Source: an uncultured Lysobacter sp. (GTDB lineage: Bacteria > Pseudomonadota > Gammaproteobacteria > Xanthomonadales > Xanthomonadaceae). From it: a stretch of DNA of 27,816 bases. The first letter of the stretch is position 1; each line of letters starts with the position of its first letter. The stretch is from assembly GCA_946480055.1 (NCBI GenBank), contig CAMLID010000041.1, forward strand, positions 1-27,816, in the 5' to 3' direction. The notes below the pieces were generated by a model. The model was not told where the DNA came from. It was given only the letters and a program-made list of their open reading frames with translations, and ran no database searches. Below are positions 8,426 to 16,134 of this stretch, one piece after another. The translations under genes were made by a program, and so were the position numbers.

Positions 8426-8531
8426 CGCTGCGACAACGACGCAAATTCCGACTACGGTTCGTAAGGCGGCTTTCTGCGCAGTTCGCTTTTGATGATCCGC
8501 TGGTGATTCCGCTCCAGGCGCCGCTTGCGGC

Positions 8532-8555
8532 GGCATCGCGGCTCACGCTCCCACA
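8532..8555 (-). repeat. REP-like element, copy C (inverted relative to copy B)
   Basis: Read on the minus strand it begins TGTGGGAGCGTGAGCCGCGA. It has the same core as the other copies with a few changes. Confidence 0.7.
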
Positions 8556-8612
8556 GGGACGGTTGCTCGCCTGGGGCGTAGCGCCCAAGGCCCACGATGC
8601 GTCATTGCGGGC

Positions 8613-9467
8613 TCAGCGCGCGCCTCTCAAATCCGGCAGCGGGCTCACCGCGAACTCGGCCAGATGCCGATCCAATCCGACCGGCGCGCGCACGCGCTTG
8701 CTCGCCTTGGCCTCGGCCAGCAGCGCGTCGTTGGGGCTTTCGCCGTCGTCGTGGCGTTCGCGGTGGTACAGGTGCGTGGCCAGGCCGGCGAAACGCAGCG
8801 AGCGCCGCTCCAGCCCGGCATGGAACGCGCGCACGGCCAGATCCTTGTCCTCGCGGCCCCAGCCTTCGTAACGCTCGTCGAAGCCGTTGAGCGCGACCAG
8901 ATCCTCGCGCCACCAGCCCTGGTTGCAGGTCTTGATCGCGGCGGTGCTCTGGCCGCGCGTGCTGCGCAGCGACAGCGCGGCCAGCGCCGGCACGCGCAGG
9001 GTGTGGCGGCGCCGGGTCAGGCCGCGGTCGAAGAAGCCCAGGGCCTGGGTCTCGCCGGACAGCAAGCGGTCGCGGCCGACCTCGTCGGTGAGCACGCGCT
9101 GGCCCTGGACGAAGCTGCCCGGCTGCGCCGCGCGCAGGTGGTCGGCGACGAACAGCGGGTGCGCGACCATGTCGCCGTCCAGCAGCAGCACGTAGTCGCC
9201 GGAAGTGGCGGCGATCGCGCGGTTGCGCGCCAGGGCGACGCGGAATCCGCGGTCTTCCAGCCAGCTGTGGCGCAGCGGCACCGGGTAATCGCGCGCGGTG
9301 CGCTCGATCAGTTCGCGGGTGTCCTCGCGCGAGCCGTCGTCGGCGACCACGACCTCGTGCGGCAGCGTGCGCTGGTGCGCGAGCGCGCCCAGGGCCAGGC
9401 GCAGCGCCTCGGGCCAGTTGTAGGTGGTGATGACCACGCTCGCGCGCGGGGCGGTGGCTGCGTTCAT
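8613..9467 (-). CDS. Family 2 glycosyltransferase with galactosyltransferase-like C-terminal part
   Basis: A 284-residue, apparently soluble or membrane-associated enzyme of GT-A fold. The nucleotide-sugar-binding start SVVITTYNWPEALRLAL (from residue 10), VVADDGS (40-46), the DxD-type motif LLLDGDM (94-100) and the acceptor/metal region NQGWWRED..GWGREDKDLAVR (182-213) are clear. The last segment resembles the Glyco_transf_7C domain of chondroitin-polymerase-like and LPS-core enzymes. The start ATG 9467 overlaps the stop of the upstream glycosyltransferase as ATGA, so the pair is translationally coupled. Donor and acceptor sugars cannot be named from sequence; an LPS-core or exopolysaccharide role is inferred from its neighbours. 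Confidence 0.85.
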   Translation of the reverse strand: MNAATAPRASVVITTYNWPEALRLALGALAHQRTLPHEVVVADDGSREDTRELIERTARDYPVPLRHSWLEDRGFRVALARNRAIAATSGDYVLLLDGDMVAHPLFVADHLRAAQPGSFVQGQRVLTDEVGRDRLLSGETQALGFFDRGLTRRRHTLRVPALAALSLRSTRGQSTAAIKTCNQGWWREDLVALNGFDERYEGWGREDKDLAVRAFHAGLERRSLRFAGLATHLYHRERHDDGESPNDALLAEAKASKRVRAPVGLDRHLAEFAVSPLPDLRGAR

Positions 9468-10279
9468 GGTTCGGACGTGGTGACGGGCTGGCCGTTCTGC
9501 AACATCCACAGCATGATGGTTTTCTGGCGCACGTAGTTGGCGCGCACGTAGGCGTAGACCAGCCCGTGCCAGCCGTCGAGGAAACCCAGCCTCAACACGT
9601 AGCCGCGCCAGAAGCGCCAGGCCGGCGCCAGCACCAGTTTGCCCAGGGTCGCGCGCTTGCCGCGCGCGTAGTCGTGCTCGGCCATCATCCGCGCGTAGCG
9701 CTGGGTCTTGGCCAACTGCTGTTCCAGCGAGCGGTAGGGGTAGTGGATCAGGTCGCCGGGCAGGGTGAGCACCGCGCCGTCGACGCTGGCGGCCTCGTGG
9801 ACCTCGCGCTTGCCGCGCCAACCGCCGCGGCGGCGGTCGAACAGGCGCAGCACGCGGTCGGGATAGGCATTGCCGTGGCGCAGGAACTTGCCGAAATACT
9901 CCGACAGGCGCGCGAAGCGGTAGCCGGCGGCGGCCGCGAAACCGGCCGCGCGCTCGGCTTCGATCGCCTCGCGCAGGCGCTCGTCGACGCGCTCGTCGGC
10001 GTCCAGGCACAGCACCCAGTCGTGCGCGGCCTGCTCGATCGCGAACTGCTTCTGGCTGCGGAAACCGTCGAACGGCCGCTGCAGCACGCGCGCGCCGGCC
10101 GCGCGCGCGATCTCGACGGTGGCGTCGGTCGAAAACGAGTCGACCACCACCACCTCGTCGCAGAACGCCAGCGAGGCCAGGCAGTCGCCGATGCGATCGG
10201 CTTCGTTGAACGCGATGATGCAGGCCGAAAGCTGGCAAGATGCCTGCGCCGCGCGCGCCTGCGTGCCCGCGGCGGCCAC
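9464..10279 (-). CDS. WaaE/KdtX-like LPS-core family 2 glycosyltransferase
   Basis: A 271-residue GT2 enzyme. The signature LSACIIAFNEADRIGDCL (18-34), DEVVVVDSFSTDATVEIA, WVLCLDADERV (Asp93-x-Asp95), KREVHE and the HYPYRSLEQQLAKTQRYA stretch match the WaaE/KdtX/LgtF group. Those enzymes add a beta-linked hexose to the inner-core heptose of LPS at the cytoplasmic face of the membrane. The start codon is GTG 10279; no in-frame ATG, GTG or TTG lies between it and the upstream stop. Only 25 bases separate this start from the divergent ATG at 10305. It is the first gene of a two-gene operon. The group is confident; the exact sugar is not. Confidence 0.87.
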   Translation of the reverse strand: MAAAGTQARAAQASCQLSACIIAFNEADRIGDCLASLAFCDEVVVVDSFSTDATVEIARAAGARVLQRPFDGFRSQKQFAIEQAAHDWVLCLDADERVDERLREAIEAERAAGFAAAAGYRFARLSEYFGKFLRHGNAYPDRVLRLFDRRRGGWRGKREVHEAASVDGAVLTLPGDLIHYPYRSLEQQLAKTQRYARMMAEHDYARGKRATLGKLVLAPAWRFWRGYVLRLGFLDGWHGLVYAYVRANYVRQKTIMLWMLQNGQPVTTSEP

Positions 10280-10304
10280 GTTCGATTCAGTCCGGGATGC
10301 GTTG

Positions 10305-11357
10305 ATGGCGGATTACCTGTTGTTCGCAAGCGAGCGTTATGCGCTGCCCATCCTGCAACCGGTGGCCGATGCGCTGCAAGCGCAGGGGCATGCGGTGCAT
10401 GCCTGGTTCGTCGACGGCGCCGCCGGCGCCAAGCTGCCGGCGCCGGTGCGCAGCATCGGCCTGCACGAGGCCGTGGCGCTGAAACCGCGTGCGGTGTTCA
10501 GCGCCGCCAACTGGGTGCCGCCGTTCGTGGCCGGGGCCAAGGTGCAGCTGTTCCACGGCTTCAATGTCGAAAAACGCGAGGACGCGCGCGGCCATTTCCG
10601 GGTGCGCGGGCTGTTCGACCTGTACTGCACCCAGGGGCCGGCGACCACCGCGCCGTTCCGTTCGCTGGCTGCGCAGGCCGGGCATTTCGCCGTGGTCGAA
10701 ACCGGCTGGCCCAAGCTCGACCCGCTGTTCCGCGACGACGACGGCAGCGCCGCGCGCCTGCGCCGGCGCGCCGGGCGGCGTCCGGTGGTGCTGTTCGCCT
10801 CGACCTTCACCGAGCGTCTGAGCGCCGCGCCGCACCTGTACGACGCGATCGCCGACGAGGTCCGCCGCGGCGACCGCTACTGGCTGCTGACCCTGCACCC
10901 CAAGTGCCCGCCGGAGCTGTTCGAGCGTTACCGCAAGCTGGCCGGGCCCAACGCCGACTTCGTCGAGACCGAGCAGTTGATCGCGGCCCAGCGCGCGGCC
11001 GATGTGCTGGTCGCCGACACCACTTCGGTGGTCTCGGAGTTCGTGGTCCAACGCAAGCCGGTGGTGACCTTCCGCAACCGCGCGCCGAAGGCCCACATGA
11101 TCGATTTCCACGAGCCGCACGAGCTGCCGGTAATGCTGGAAAACGCCTTCACCCCGAGCCCGGAGCTGCAGGCCTCGCTGGACGCCTACGCCGACGCGAT
11201 CCATCCCTATCGCGACGGTCGCTCGTCCGAGCGCGTGATCGCCGCGACCGAAGACCTGATCGAAGGGCGTCTGGGCCAACTCGGCGCCAAGCCGTTCTCG
11301 GCGCGCCTGCGCGCGCTGCAGATCCGGCGCGAACTAGGCTACTGGGGCCGCGGCTGA
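10305..11357 (+). CDS. CDP-glycerol glycerophosphotransferase-like (TagB/TagF family) protein
   Basis: A 350-residue protein of GT-B fold. The start MADYLLFASERYALPILQPV is typical, although the frame stays open upstream within the neighbouring gene. Family marks are the HGFNVEKRE segment (His84), LHPKCPPELFERY (His198) and ADTTSVVSEFVVQRKPVVTF. In Gram-positive bacteria such enzymes transfer glycerol-phosphate from CDP-glycerol to teichoic-acid primers. In this Gram-negative setting the acceptor is more likely an LPS-core or surface-glycan group, and other phospho-polyol donors are possible. There is no strong Shine-Dalgarno. It is divergent from the WaaE-like gene with a 25-base gap and ends before a hairpin at 11428-11456. 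Confidence 0.8.
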   Translation: MADYLLFASERYALPILQPVADALQAQGHAVHAWFVDGAAGAKLPAPVRSIGLHEAVALKPRAVFSAANWVPPFVAGAKVQLFHGFNVEKREDARGHFRVRGLFDLYCTQGPATTAPFRSLAAQAGHFAVVETGWPKLDPLFRDDDGSAARLRRRAGRRPVVLFASTFTERLSAAPHLYDAIADEVRRGDRYWLLTLHPKCPPELFERYRKLAGPNADFVETEQLIAAQRAADVLVADTTSVVSEFVVQRKPVVTFRNRAPKAHMIDFHEPHELPVMLENAFTPSPELQASLDAYADAIHPYRDGRSSERVIAATEDLIEGRLGQLGAKPFSARLRALQIRRELGYWGRG

Positions 11358-11427
11358 ACGCGGCGCGCAGCTTCGGCTTCCTGGCCCCCACAGAAGGCAG
11401 AGGCCGCGTCGACCTCGGCCTACGTAG

Positions 11428-11456
11428 GATGCGGTGAGTCGCAGGCGAACCGCATC
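11428..11456 (+). other. Hairpin / dispersed palindrome in convergent gap
   Basis: GATGCGGT (11428-11435) pairs with ACCGCATC (11449-11456) inside the 157-base convergent gap 11358-11514. The phrase GTAGGATGCGGTGAG..CGCAGGCGAACCGCATC resembles a short dispersed intergenic palindrome seen in many gammaproteobacteria. It may help end both converging transcripts; there is no U-tract. Confidence 0.5.
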
Positions 11457-11514
11457 GTCCATCGTCGCGCCGAGCGCCCGCAATGGCGCGGTTGCCACCG
11501 CACCTACGGCCGCA

Positions 11515-13077
11515 TCACCAGCTCAGCTTGCGCCGGGCCAGGGCCGCCGACAGGCTGCGGTACAGCGCTTCGGCATCGGCGACCGGCAGGAAACGGATCC
11601 GCAGCGGCGGCGCCAGCGCGGCGGCGCCGGCGGTGTCCAGCCACAGCGTCGCGGTGCCGCAGCGGCGGTCGATCGGACTGCGGGTGAGCTGCAGCGCCTG
11701 CAGCTTGTCGATCTCGGCGAAGCGCCAGTAACGCTGCCACCAGCCTTCGCGCACCGCGATCAGCTCGGTGTTGAGGGCGTAGCCGAGCCGGCGCGCGCGC
11801 TGACGCGCCTTGAGCGCGGCCCAGGGCAGCCACAGCAGGGCGAGCAGGCCCCAGGCGCCGAAGCGCAGGCACAGCAGGGCGGTGATCCCGGCCAACCAGG
11901 GCAGGCCGGGCAGGAACAGCCGCCACCAGCTCGCCAACGGCAAGGTGCGCCAGTCCAGGCTCGACCAGCCGGCCTTCGGCAGCAGGTGTTCGATCAGCGA
12001 CTCGCACGCGGCCGCGGTCGCGACCGGCGCCAGTTCGCGCAGCGCGCGCTCCTGCTGTTGGTCGTCGCCGACCGCGGTCTCGATCTCCAGGCTGCGCCGA
12101 CGCAGCAGCCGGTGCATCAGGCCCTCGCGCAGCGTCCAGGCCTGGATCCGCCGACGCGAGGCGCTGGTGCGCCAGCGCGCCAGCAGGCCGCGTTCGACGG
12201 TGAGGCGACGGCCGTGCTCGGTCAGGTTGAAACCGTAGTACTGCAGCAGGGCCAGCAGCATCGACAGCAAGCGCACCAGGCCGATGAACAGCCCCGCCAG
12301 CACCAGCGCGCCCAGCAGGTATTGCAGCGGGCCGAAGTGGTGTTCGCTGGTCCAGCCGAACAGCGACAGGATCAGCTGCCGGGTCGTGCTGGGCATGATG
12401 CCGTCGGGGACGATGTCGCGGCTGTAGGGCATGAACGCGGCGATGCCGGCGCCGACCACGAACATGCCGCGGTTGTTGACCACCCCCAGGCGCAGCACGT
12501 CGCCCAGCGACATCGTCAGCAGCGGCGCCGCGGCCGGCTCATCGACCGCGCTGGCGGAATCCTCGGCCGCGCCGCGACGCCGTACCAGCGCTTCCAGCGC
12601 CAAGGCGTCGGACAGCTTGAGCACGCGCATCTCGGCTTCGGGCTTGTGCCCGCCGGCCGACTCCAGCCGCACCTCGGCCACGCCGAACACGCGGTGCAAT
12701 GCGGATTGCCGCAACGCGACATTGTGGATGCGCGCGAACGGGATCACCCGCAGGCTGCGTTCGAGCAAGCCGCTGCGTACCACCAGGCTGTCGCCGGTGG
12801 CGCCGTAGCGGTAGGTGAAGTACTGCCACAGCGCCAGCACCACCAGCACGCCGACCGCGAGCAGCGACCACAGCTCGTTGCGATCGCCGCGCCCGAACAC
12901 CAGCAGCGCGATCAGCGGCACGATGAACTGCTTGAGCTGCTGCAGCAGCACGAACAGCCACGACATCGGATGCAGTCGGCGCTCGGCGCTGGCGGCCTCC
13001 GCGGCGGTCGGCGCGGCCGGTTCGGATGTCGCGGCGCCCGGAGTGGGATCGCCGGCGTCGGGATCAGACATCGTCAT
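11515..13077 (-). CDS. Membrane protein with bacterial PH (bPH2) domains, YdbT-like
   Basis: A 520-residue membrane protein. Hydrophobic segments occur at about 39-80 (WLFVLLQQLKQFIVPLIALL, VGVLVVLALW), 200-220, 250-290 and 380-420. Between them lie three PH-type beta-rich repeats, each with the pattern of a short strand, G..R..R...R and an I..V..RQS/Q..L turn (for example VVRSGLLERSLRVIPFARIH). This is the layout of YdbT, the larger partner of the YdbS/YdbT pair. The start is ATG 13077 (MTMSDP) or ATG 13071; both overlap the ydbS-like gene (stop at 13064), so the two are coupled. The family has no firm biochemical role; a membrane-stress or envelope function is usually inferred. It is the last gene of the leftward group. 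Confidence 0.85.
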   Translation of the reverse strand: MTMSDPDAGDPTPGAATSEPAAPTAAEAASAERRLHPMSWLFVLLQQLKQFIVPLIALLVFGRGDRNELWSLLAVGVLVVLALWQYFTYRYGATGDSLVVRSGLLERSLRVIPFARIHNVALRQSALHRVFGVAEVRLESAGGHKPEAEMRVLKLSDALALEALVRRRGAAEDSASAVDEPAAAPLLTMSLGDVLRLGVVNNRGMFVVGAGIAAFMPYSRDIVPDGIMPSTTRQLILSLFGWTSEHHFGPLQYLLGALVLAGLFIGLVRLLSMLLALLQYYGFNLTEHGRRLTVERGLLARWRTSASRRRIQAWTLREGLMHRLLRRRSLEIETAVGDDQQQERALRELAPVATAAACESLIEHLLPKAGWSSLDWRTLPLASWWRLFLPGLPWLAGITALLCLRFGAWGLLALLWLPWAALKARQRARRLGYALNTELIAVREGWWQRYWRFAEIDKLQALQLTRSPIDRRCGTATLWLDTAGAAALAPPLRIRFLPVADAEALYRSLSAALARRKLSW

Positions 13078-13594
13078 CGAGATCGATCTGCCGGCCCAGG
13101 CGGTCGCGCAGGCGCTGCGCGTCCTCGGCGTCCAGGTGCGGCACCTGGACCGAGCTGTGGCGGGTGCCCGCGGTGTGCACGACCAGGGTCGCCAACTTGC
13201 GTCGGCGCTGCCAGGGCCCGTGCTTGAGGTCCAGGTGCTGGACGCGCGTGATCGGCACCCGGGTCTCGCGCTGCCACAGGCGGCCGCGGCGCACCGCCAG
13301 GCCGTGATCGTCCAGCCGCCAGTAGGTGTAGCGGAACTGCTTGGTGCCTATCCAGATTCCGGCCGCGATGCCCAACAGCGCGCCGGTGCCGGCGGCGGCG
13401 ATGCCCGCGGCCATGCCCAGACCCAGGGTCGCGCTGATCATCCCGGCCACGCCGAACAGTATCGCCAGCGAGATCGAGGTGCCGAGCACGAACAGGGGTC
13501 TGGCGCGTTCCGGCAGCGACTGCCAGGCGGGTTCGCCCTCGACGGCGCTTGCGAGCGTAGCGGACGGGTCGGAGTCGGATAGCGGTTCGCTCAT
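13064..13594 (-). CDS. Bacterial PH-domain membrane protein, YdbS-like
   Basis: A 176-residue protein. After a 30-residue polar start there are two adjacent hydrophobic segments (about 34-84, GALLGIAAGIWIG at the end). A single bPH2 domain follows, recognisable from YTYWRLDDHGLAVRRGRLWQ, TRVPITRVQHLDLKHGPWQR and a HSSVQVPHLD strand. It is the small partner of YdbT. Its ATG (13594-13592) overlaps the stop of the Sel1-like gene as ATGA, and its own end overlaps ydbT. All three are therefore likely translated from one mRNA and may act together at the inner membrane. Confidence 0.87.
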   Translation of the reverse strand: MSEPLSDSDPSATLASAVEGEPAWQSLPERARPLFVLGTSISLAILFGVAGMISATLGLGMAAGIAAAGTGALLGIAAGIWIGTKQFRYTYWRLDDHGLAVRRGRLWQRETRVPITRVQHLDLKHGPWQRRRKLATLVVHTAGTRHSSVQVPHLDAEDAQRLRDRLGRQIDLDDDV

Positions 13595-15024
13595 TCGCCT
13601 GGCAGCTCGAAGTAGTTGTAGTCCTGCACCCAGTCCTTGCCGCGCTTGTAGTCGTTCAAGCGCTGCTTCATGCGGCGGGCGGTGTCGACGTCGTCGCCGT
13701 CGAGCTTGGCGATCGCGCGTTGCTGATAGTCGCCGGCTTCAGCGAAACGCGCATTGGCGGCGTAGGCGGCGGCCACGGTATCGAGTTCGCCGGCGCCGAT
13801 GGTGTCGGCGCGCTCGATCATGTGCGCCGCCAGTTCCAGCGCGCGCTTGGGATCGCGTTGGTCGGGGATCGGGCAGGTGGCCAGGTACCACACGCGCTCG
13901 TTGCGGCCTTCCTTCGCGCCGGCATCTTCCGCGCGCCCGGCCCATTCCTCGGCGCGCTTGCAGTCGCGCGGTCCGCCGACACCGTTGAACGTGAAGGTGG
14001 CGGTGCTGACCATGGCCTCGGCGATGCCGCCCTCGGCGGCGCGGCGCGAGTGCACGGCCATGCGGTTCAGGACGTCCGGCGGCGCGACCTTGCCCTTGGC
14101 CGGCCGGTAGGTCTCGGTCAGCGCCAGCAGCGCCAACAGGGATGCCTGGGCGTTGCCCTTGTCGCTGGCCTGCTCGAGCAGCTTCAGCCCGCGCGGCTTG
14201 TCCTGGGGGGCATACTCGGGCTTCGCGCCGCTGTACAGCAGCGCGCCCAAGCCGAGCATCGCAAGATCCTCGCCATCGGCCGCCTTGCGTTCGGTGGCGA
14301 GCATGCGGCCGCGGTAGCTGTCCCGATAGTCCGGCCAGATCTCGTTGAGGCGCGTGCGCGCGGCCGCATCGTCGCGCAGCGGACGGTCCAGGTCCGAGAG
14401 CGTGACCGCGGGCATGAGTTCGCCCACCAGGTCGTTCAGGAGGAACTCCATCATCTCGTTTTCGCTCAGGCCGGACTTGCGCAGCTCCTGGTCGATCGTG
14501 ACCGTGTTGTCCACGACCATGGACTCGAAACGAACCTTCCACTGTCCGTTCTCGCGCTTGAACTCCGGGCCGTACTGGTATTGCTCACCGGTCGGCGGCC
14601 CGAGCTCGCCGATCGCGCGATCGCCGGGAATCAGCGTCACATGGGTGATCGTGGGCAGGCGTTCGCCCTCGTCGTGCGGGCCCACGCCGTAAACGTTGAT
14701 CTTGGTGCAGTAGCGCGCGACGCCCTCGCCGTCGAGCGCGGCGAGCTTGGCTTCGTCCAGGGTCGCGCGCAGGGCGTACACCGGTGCGCGCTCGGTCATG
14801 GGAATCCGGCGTACCTGGTCGGGCGACGCGTACAAGGCCGCGTCGCGCAGGAAGGTCATGTAGCGCAGGCTGTCCTGGCTGAGCAGGGCGACGCTGTCGG
14901 GGTCTCTCTTGCTGCTCAGTTGGGCGAAACGGTCCCAGGCCTGACTCACCGCATTCATGTCCTCCAGCTCGTCCGCCATCGCCGGCGCGGCGAGCAGCGC
15001 CAAACACAGGATCCAACCACGCAT
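13591..15024 (-). CDS. Secreted/periplasmic protein with Sel1-like repeats, unrecognised family
   Basis: A 477-residue protein. Residues 1-17 (MRGWILCLALLAAPAMA) form a clear signal peptide with cleavage before DELED. The N-terminal 150 residues (AWDRFAQLSSKRDPDSVALL, then NGQWKVRFESM near the end) resemble an NTF2/SnoaL-type fold, but I cannot prove it. The middle and C-terminal part carry helical Sel1/TPR-like repeats: LAMLGLGALLYSGAKPEYAP, then KPRGLKLLEQASDKGNAQAS, AAEGGIAEAMVSTATFTFNG and KRAEEWAGRAEDAG. Such repeats usually bind other proteins. It is the upstream member of the overlapping sel1-ydbS-ydbT group and follows the acyltransferase by 70 bases. I do not recognise a named family and assign no function. 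Confidence 0.75.
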   Translation of the reverse strand: MRGWILCLALLAAPAMADELEDMNAVSQAWDRFAQLSSKRDPDSVALLSQDSLRYMTFLRDAALYASPDQVRRIPMTERAPVYALRATLDEAKLAALDGEGVARYCTKINVYGVGPHDEGERLPTITHVTLIPGDRAIGELGPPTGEQYQYGPEFKRENGQWKVRFESMVVDNTVTIDQELRKSGLSENEMMEFLLNDLVGELMPAVTLSDLDRPLRDDAAARTRLNEIWPDYRDSYRGRMLATERKAADGEDLAMLGLGALLYSGAKPEYAPQDKPRGLKLLEQASDKGNAQASLLALLALTETYRPAKGKVAPPDVLNRMAVHSRRAAEGGIAEAMVSTATFTFNGVGGPRDCKRAEEWAGRAEDAGAKEGRNERVWYLATCPIPDQRDPKRALELAAHMIERADTIGAGELDTVAAAYAANARFAEAGDYQQRAIAKLDGDDVDTARRMKQRLNDYKRGKDWVQDYNYFELPGE

Positions 15025-15094
15025 CCGCTTCCCCTCGTTCGTTCGTCCGTCGATGCCGGCGCTTGCTTGTGCTGTCGCGCAGCGCAGCGGCCGC

Positions 15095-16012
15095 TCAGCG
15101 ATTCCAGTACGGGTTTTCCTCTCCCGAACCCGGCGGTCGCAGCGTATAGCGTTTGTAGGTCCACTGGTATTGCGCGGGGTCGCGGCGCGCGATGCGTTCG
15201 ACCGCGGCGTTGAGCGCGGTGGTGGCGGCCACCAGATCGGCGTCGCCGATCTGCGCCGGCGCCGGTTCGATGCGCAGTGCGAAGCCGGGTGCGCCGGTGT
15301 GGGTGTCGATGCGCTCGCAGTAGGCGAACAGCACGGTCGCGCCGGTGCGGCCGGCGAGGCGGCCGAGCAGGGTCATGGTCAGCGCCGGTACGCCGAAGAA
15401 CGGCGCGAACTCGCCGTCGCCGGCCTTGGGCTGCTGGTCGGGCAGGATCCCGGTCACACCGCCGGCATTGAGCAGTTTCCACAGCTGGCGCACCGCAGGG
15501 CCCTCGGCGCGGATCTGGGTGACCCGATCGGGCGCGTCGGCGCGGACCAGATTCAGGAAGGCCTCGCCGATCTTCGACTCCGGCGGCCGGTACAGGATCG
15601 CCAGCGGCGTGCGCGAGGCCAGCCACTGGTTCAACAGCTCCCAATTGCCGTAGTGCGGCGCGGCCACGATCACCCCGCGGCCGGCGGCGATGGCCGCGTC
15701 GAACAGCTCGGTGCCGTGGGTCTCGCGCAGCAGGCCCAGGTTCTCCTGGTGCGGCCGGGTCCACAGGCGCAGGGTCTCCAGGATCTGGCGGCCGGTGGTG
15801 CGCAGGATCGCGCGGTGCCACTGCGCGCGCTCGGCCGGCAGCAGCTCCGGGTAGGCCAGCTCCAGGTTGATCCGGGCCACCCGGCTCTCGCGGCCGTCGC
15901 GCCAGCGCCAGGCCGCGGCGACCAGGTCGCCCAGGCGCAGCAGCCAGGACCAGGGCAGGCGCGCGAGCGCGGAGGCGAGCAGGTACAGCACACGGGCGAC
16001 GAAACGGGTCAT
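15095..16012 (-). CDS. Late lipid A acyltransferase homologue (LpxL/LpxM family)
   Basis: A 305-residue inner-membrane protein with one N-terminal hydrophobic segment (LYLLASALARLPWSWLLRLG). The family's HX4E active-site motif is present as HYGNWE (His120-Glu125), with INLELAYPEL at 48-57, VTGILPDQQPKAG further on and ..YQWTYKRY at the C-terminus. These enzymes move a fatty acyl chain from acyl-ACP to the lipid A precursor on the cytoplasmic face. The exact member (lauroyl or myristoyl transferase) cannot be told. The start is ATG 16012, at a divergent junction with dtd. It is probably the first gene of the leftward group ending with the PH-domain pair. Confidence 0.92.
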   Translation of the reverse strand: MTRFVARVLYLLASALARLPWSWLLRLGDLVAAAWRWRDGRESRVARINLELAYPELLPAERAQWHRAILRTTGRQILETLRLWTRPHQENLGLLRETHGTELFDAAIAAGRGVIVAAPHYGNWELLNQWLASRTPLAILYRPPESKIGEAFLNLVRADAPDRVTQIRAEGPAVRQLWKLLNAGGVTGILPDQQPKAGDGEFAPFFGVPALTMTLLGRLAGRTGATVLFAYCERIDTHTGAPGFALRIEPAPAQIGDADLVAATTALNAAVERIARRDPAQYQWTYKRYTLRPPGSGEENPYWNR

Positions 16013-16050
16013 CGCATCAGTCTAGCCGGCGCGGGCGGATCGGCCGGTGC

Positions 16051-16093
16051 GTGGGCTGGCCGTAGCGGGCTGGCCGGAAGCGGGCTGACCGGG
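16051..16093 (+). repeat. Three imperfect 14-15-base direct repeats
   Basis: GTGGGCTGGCCGTA, GCGGGCTGGCCGGAA and GCGGGCTGACCGGG follow one another in the 122-base divergent region between the acyltransferase and dtd. They could be binding sites or just a slippage product. Confidence 0.6.
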
Positions 16094-16134
16094 CGACACT
16101 GTGCGGCCCGTCGCCGAACCGCAGGACCCGCCCC

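Noticed and set aside
8355..8612. Small protein gene in the convergent gap
   Set aside because: The short frames overlap REP-like elements B and C and lack plausible starts or composition.
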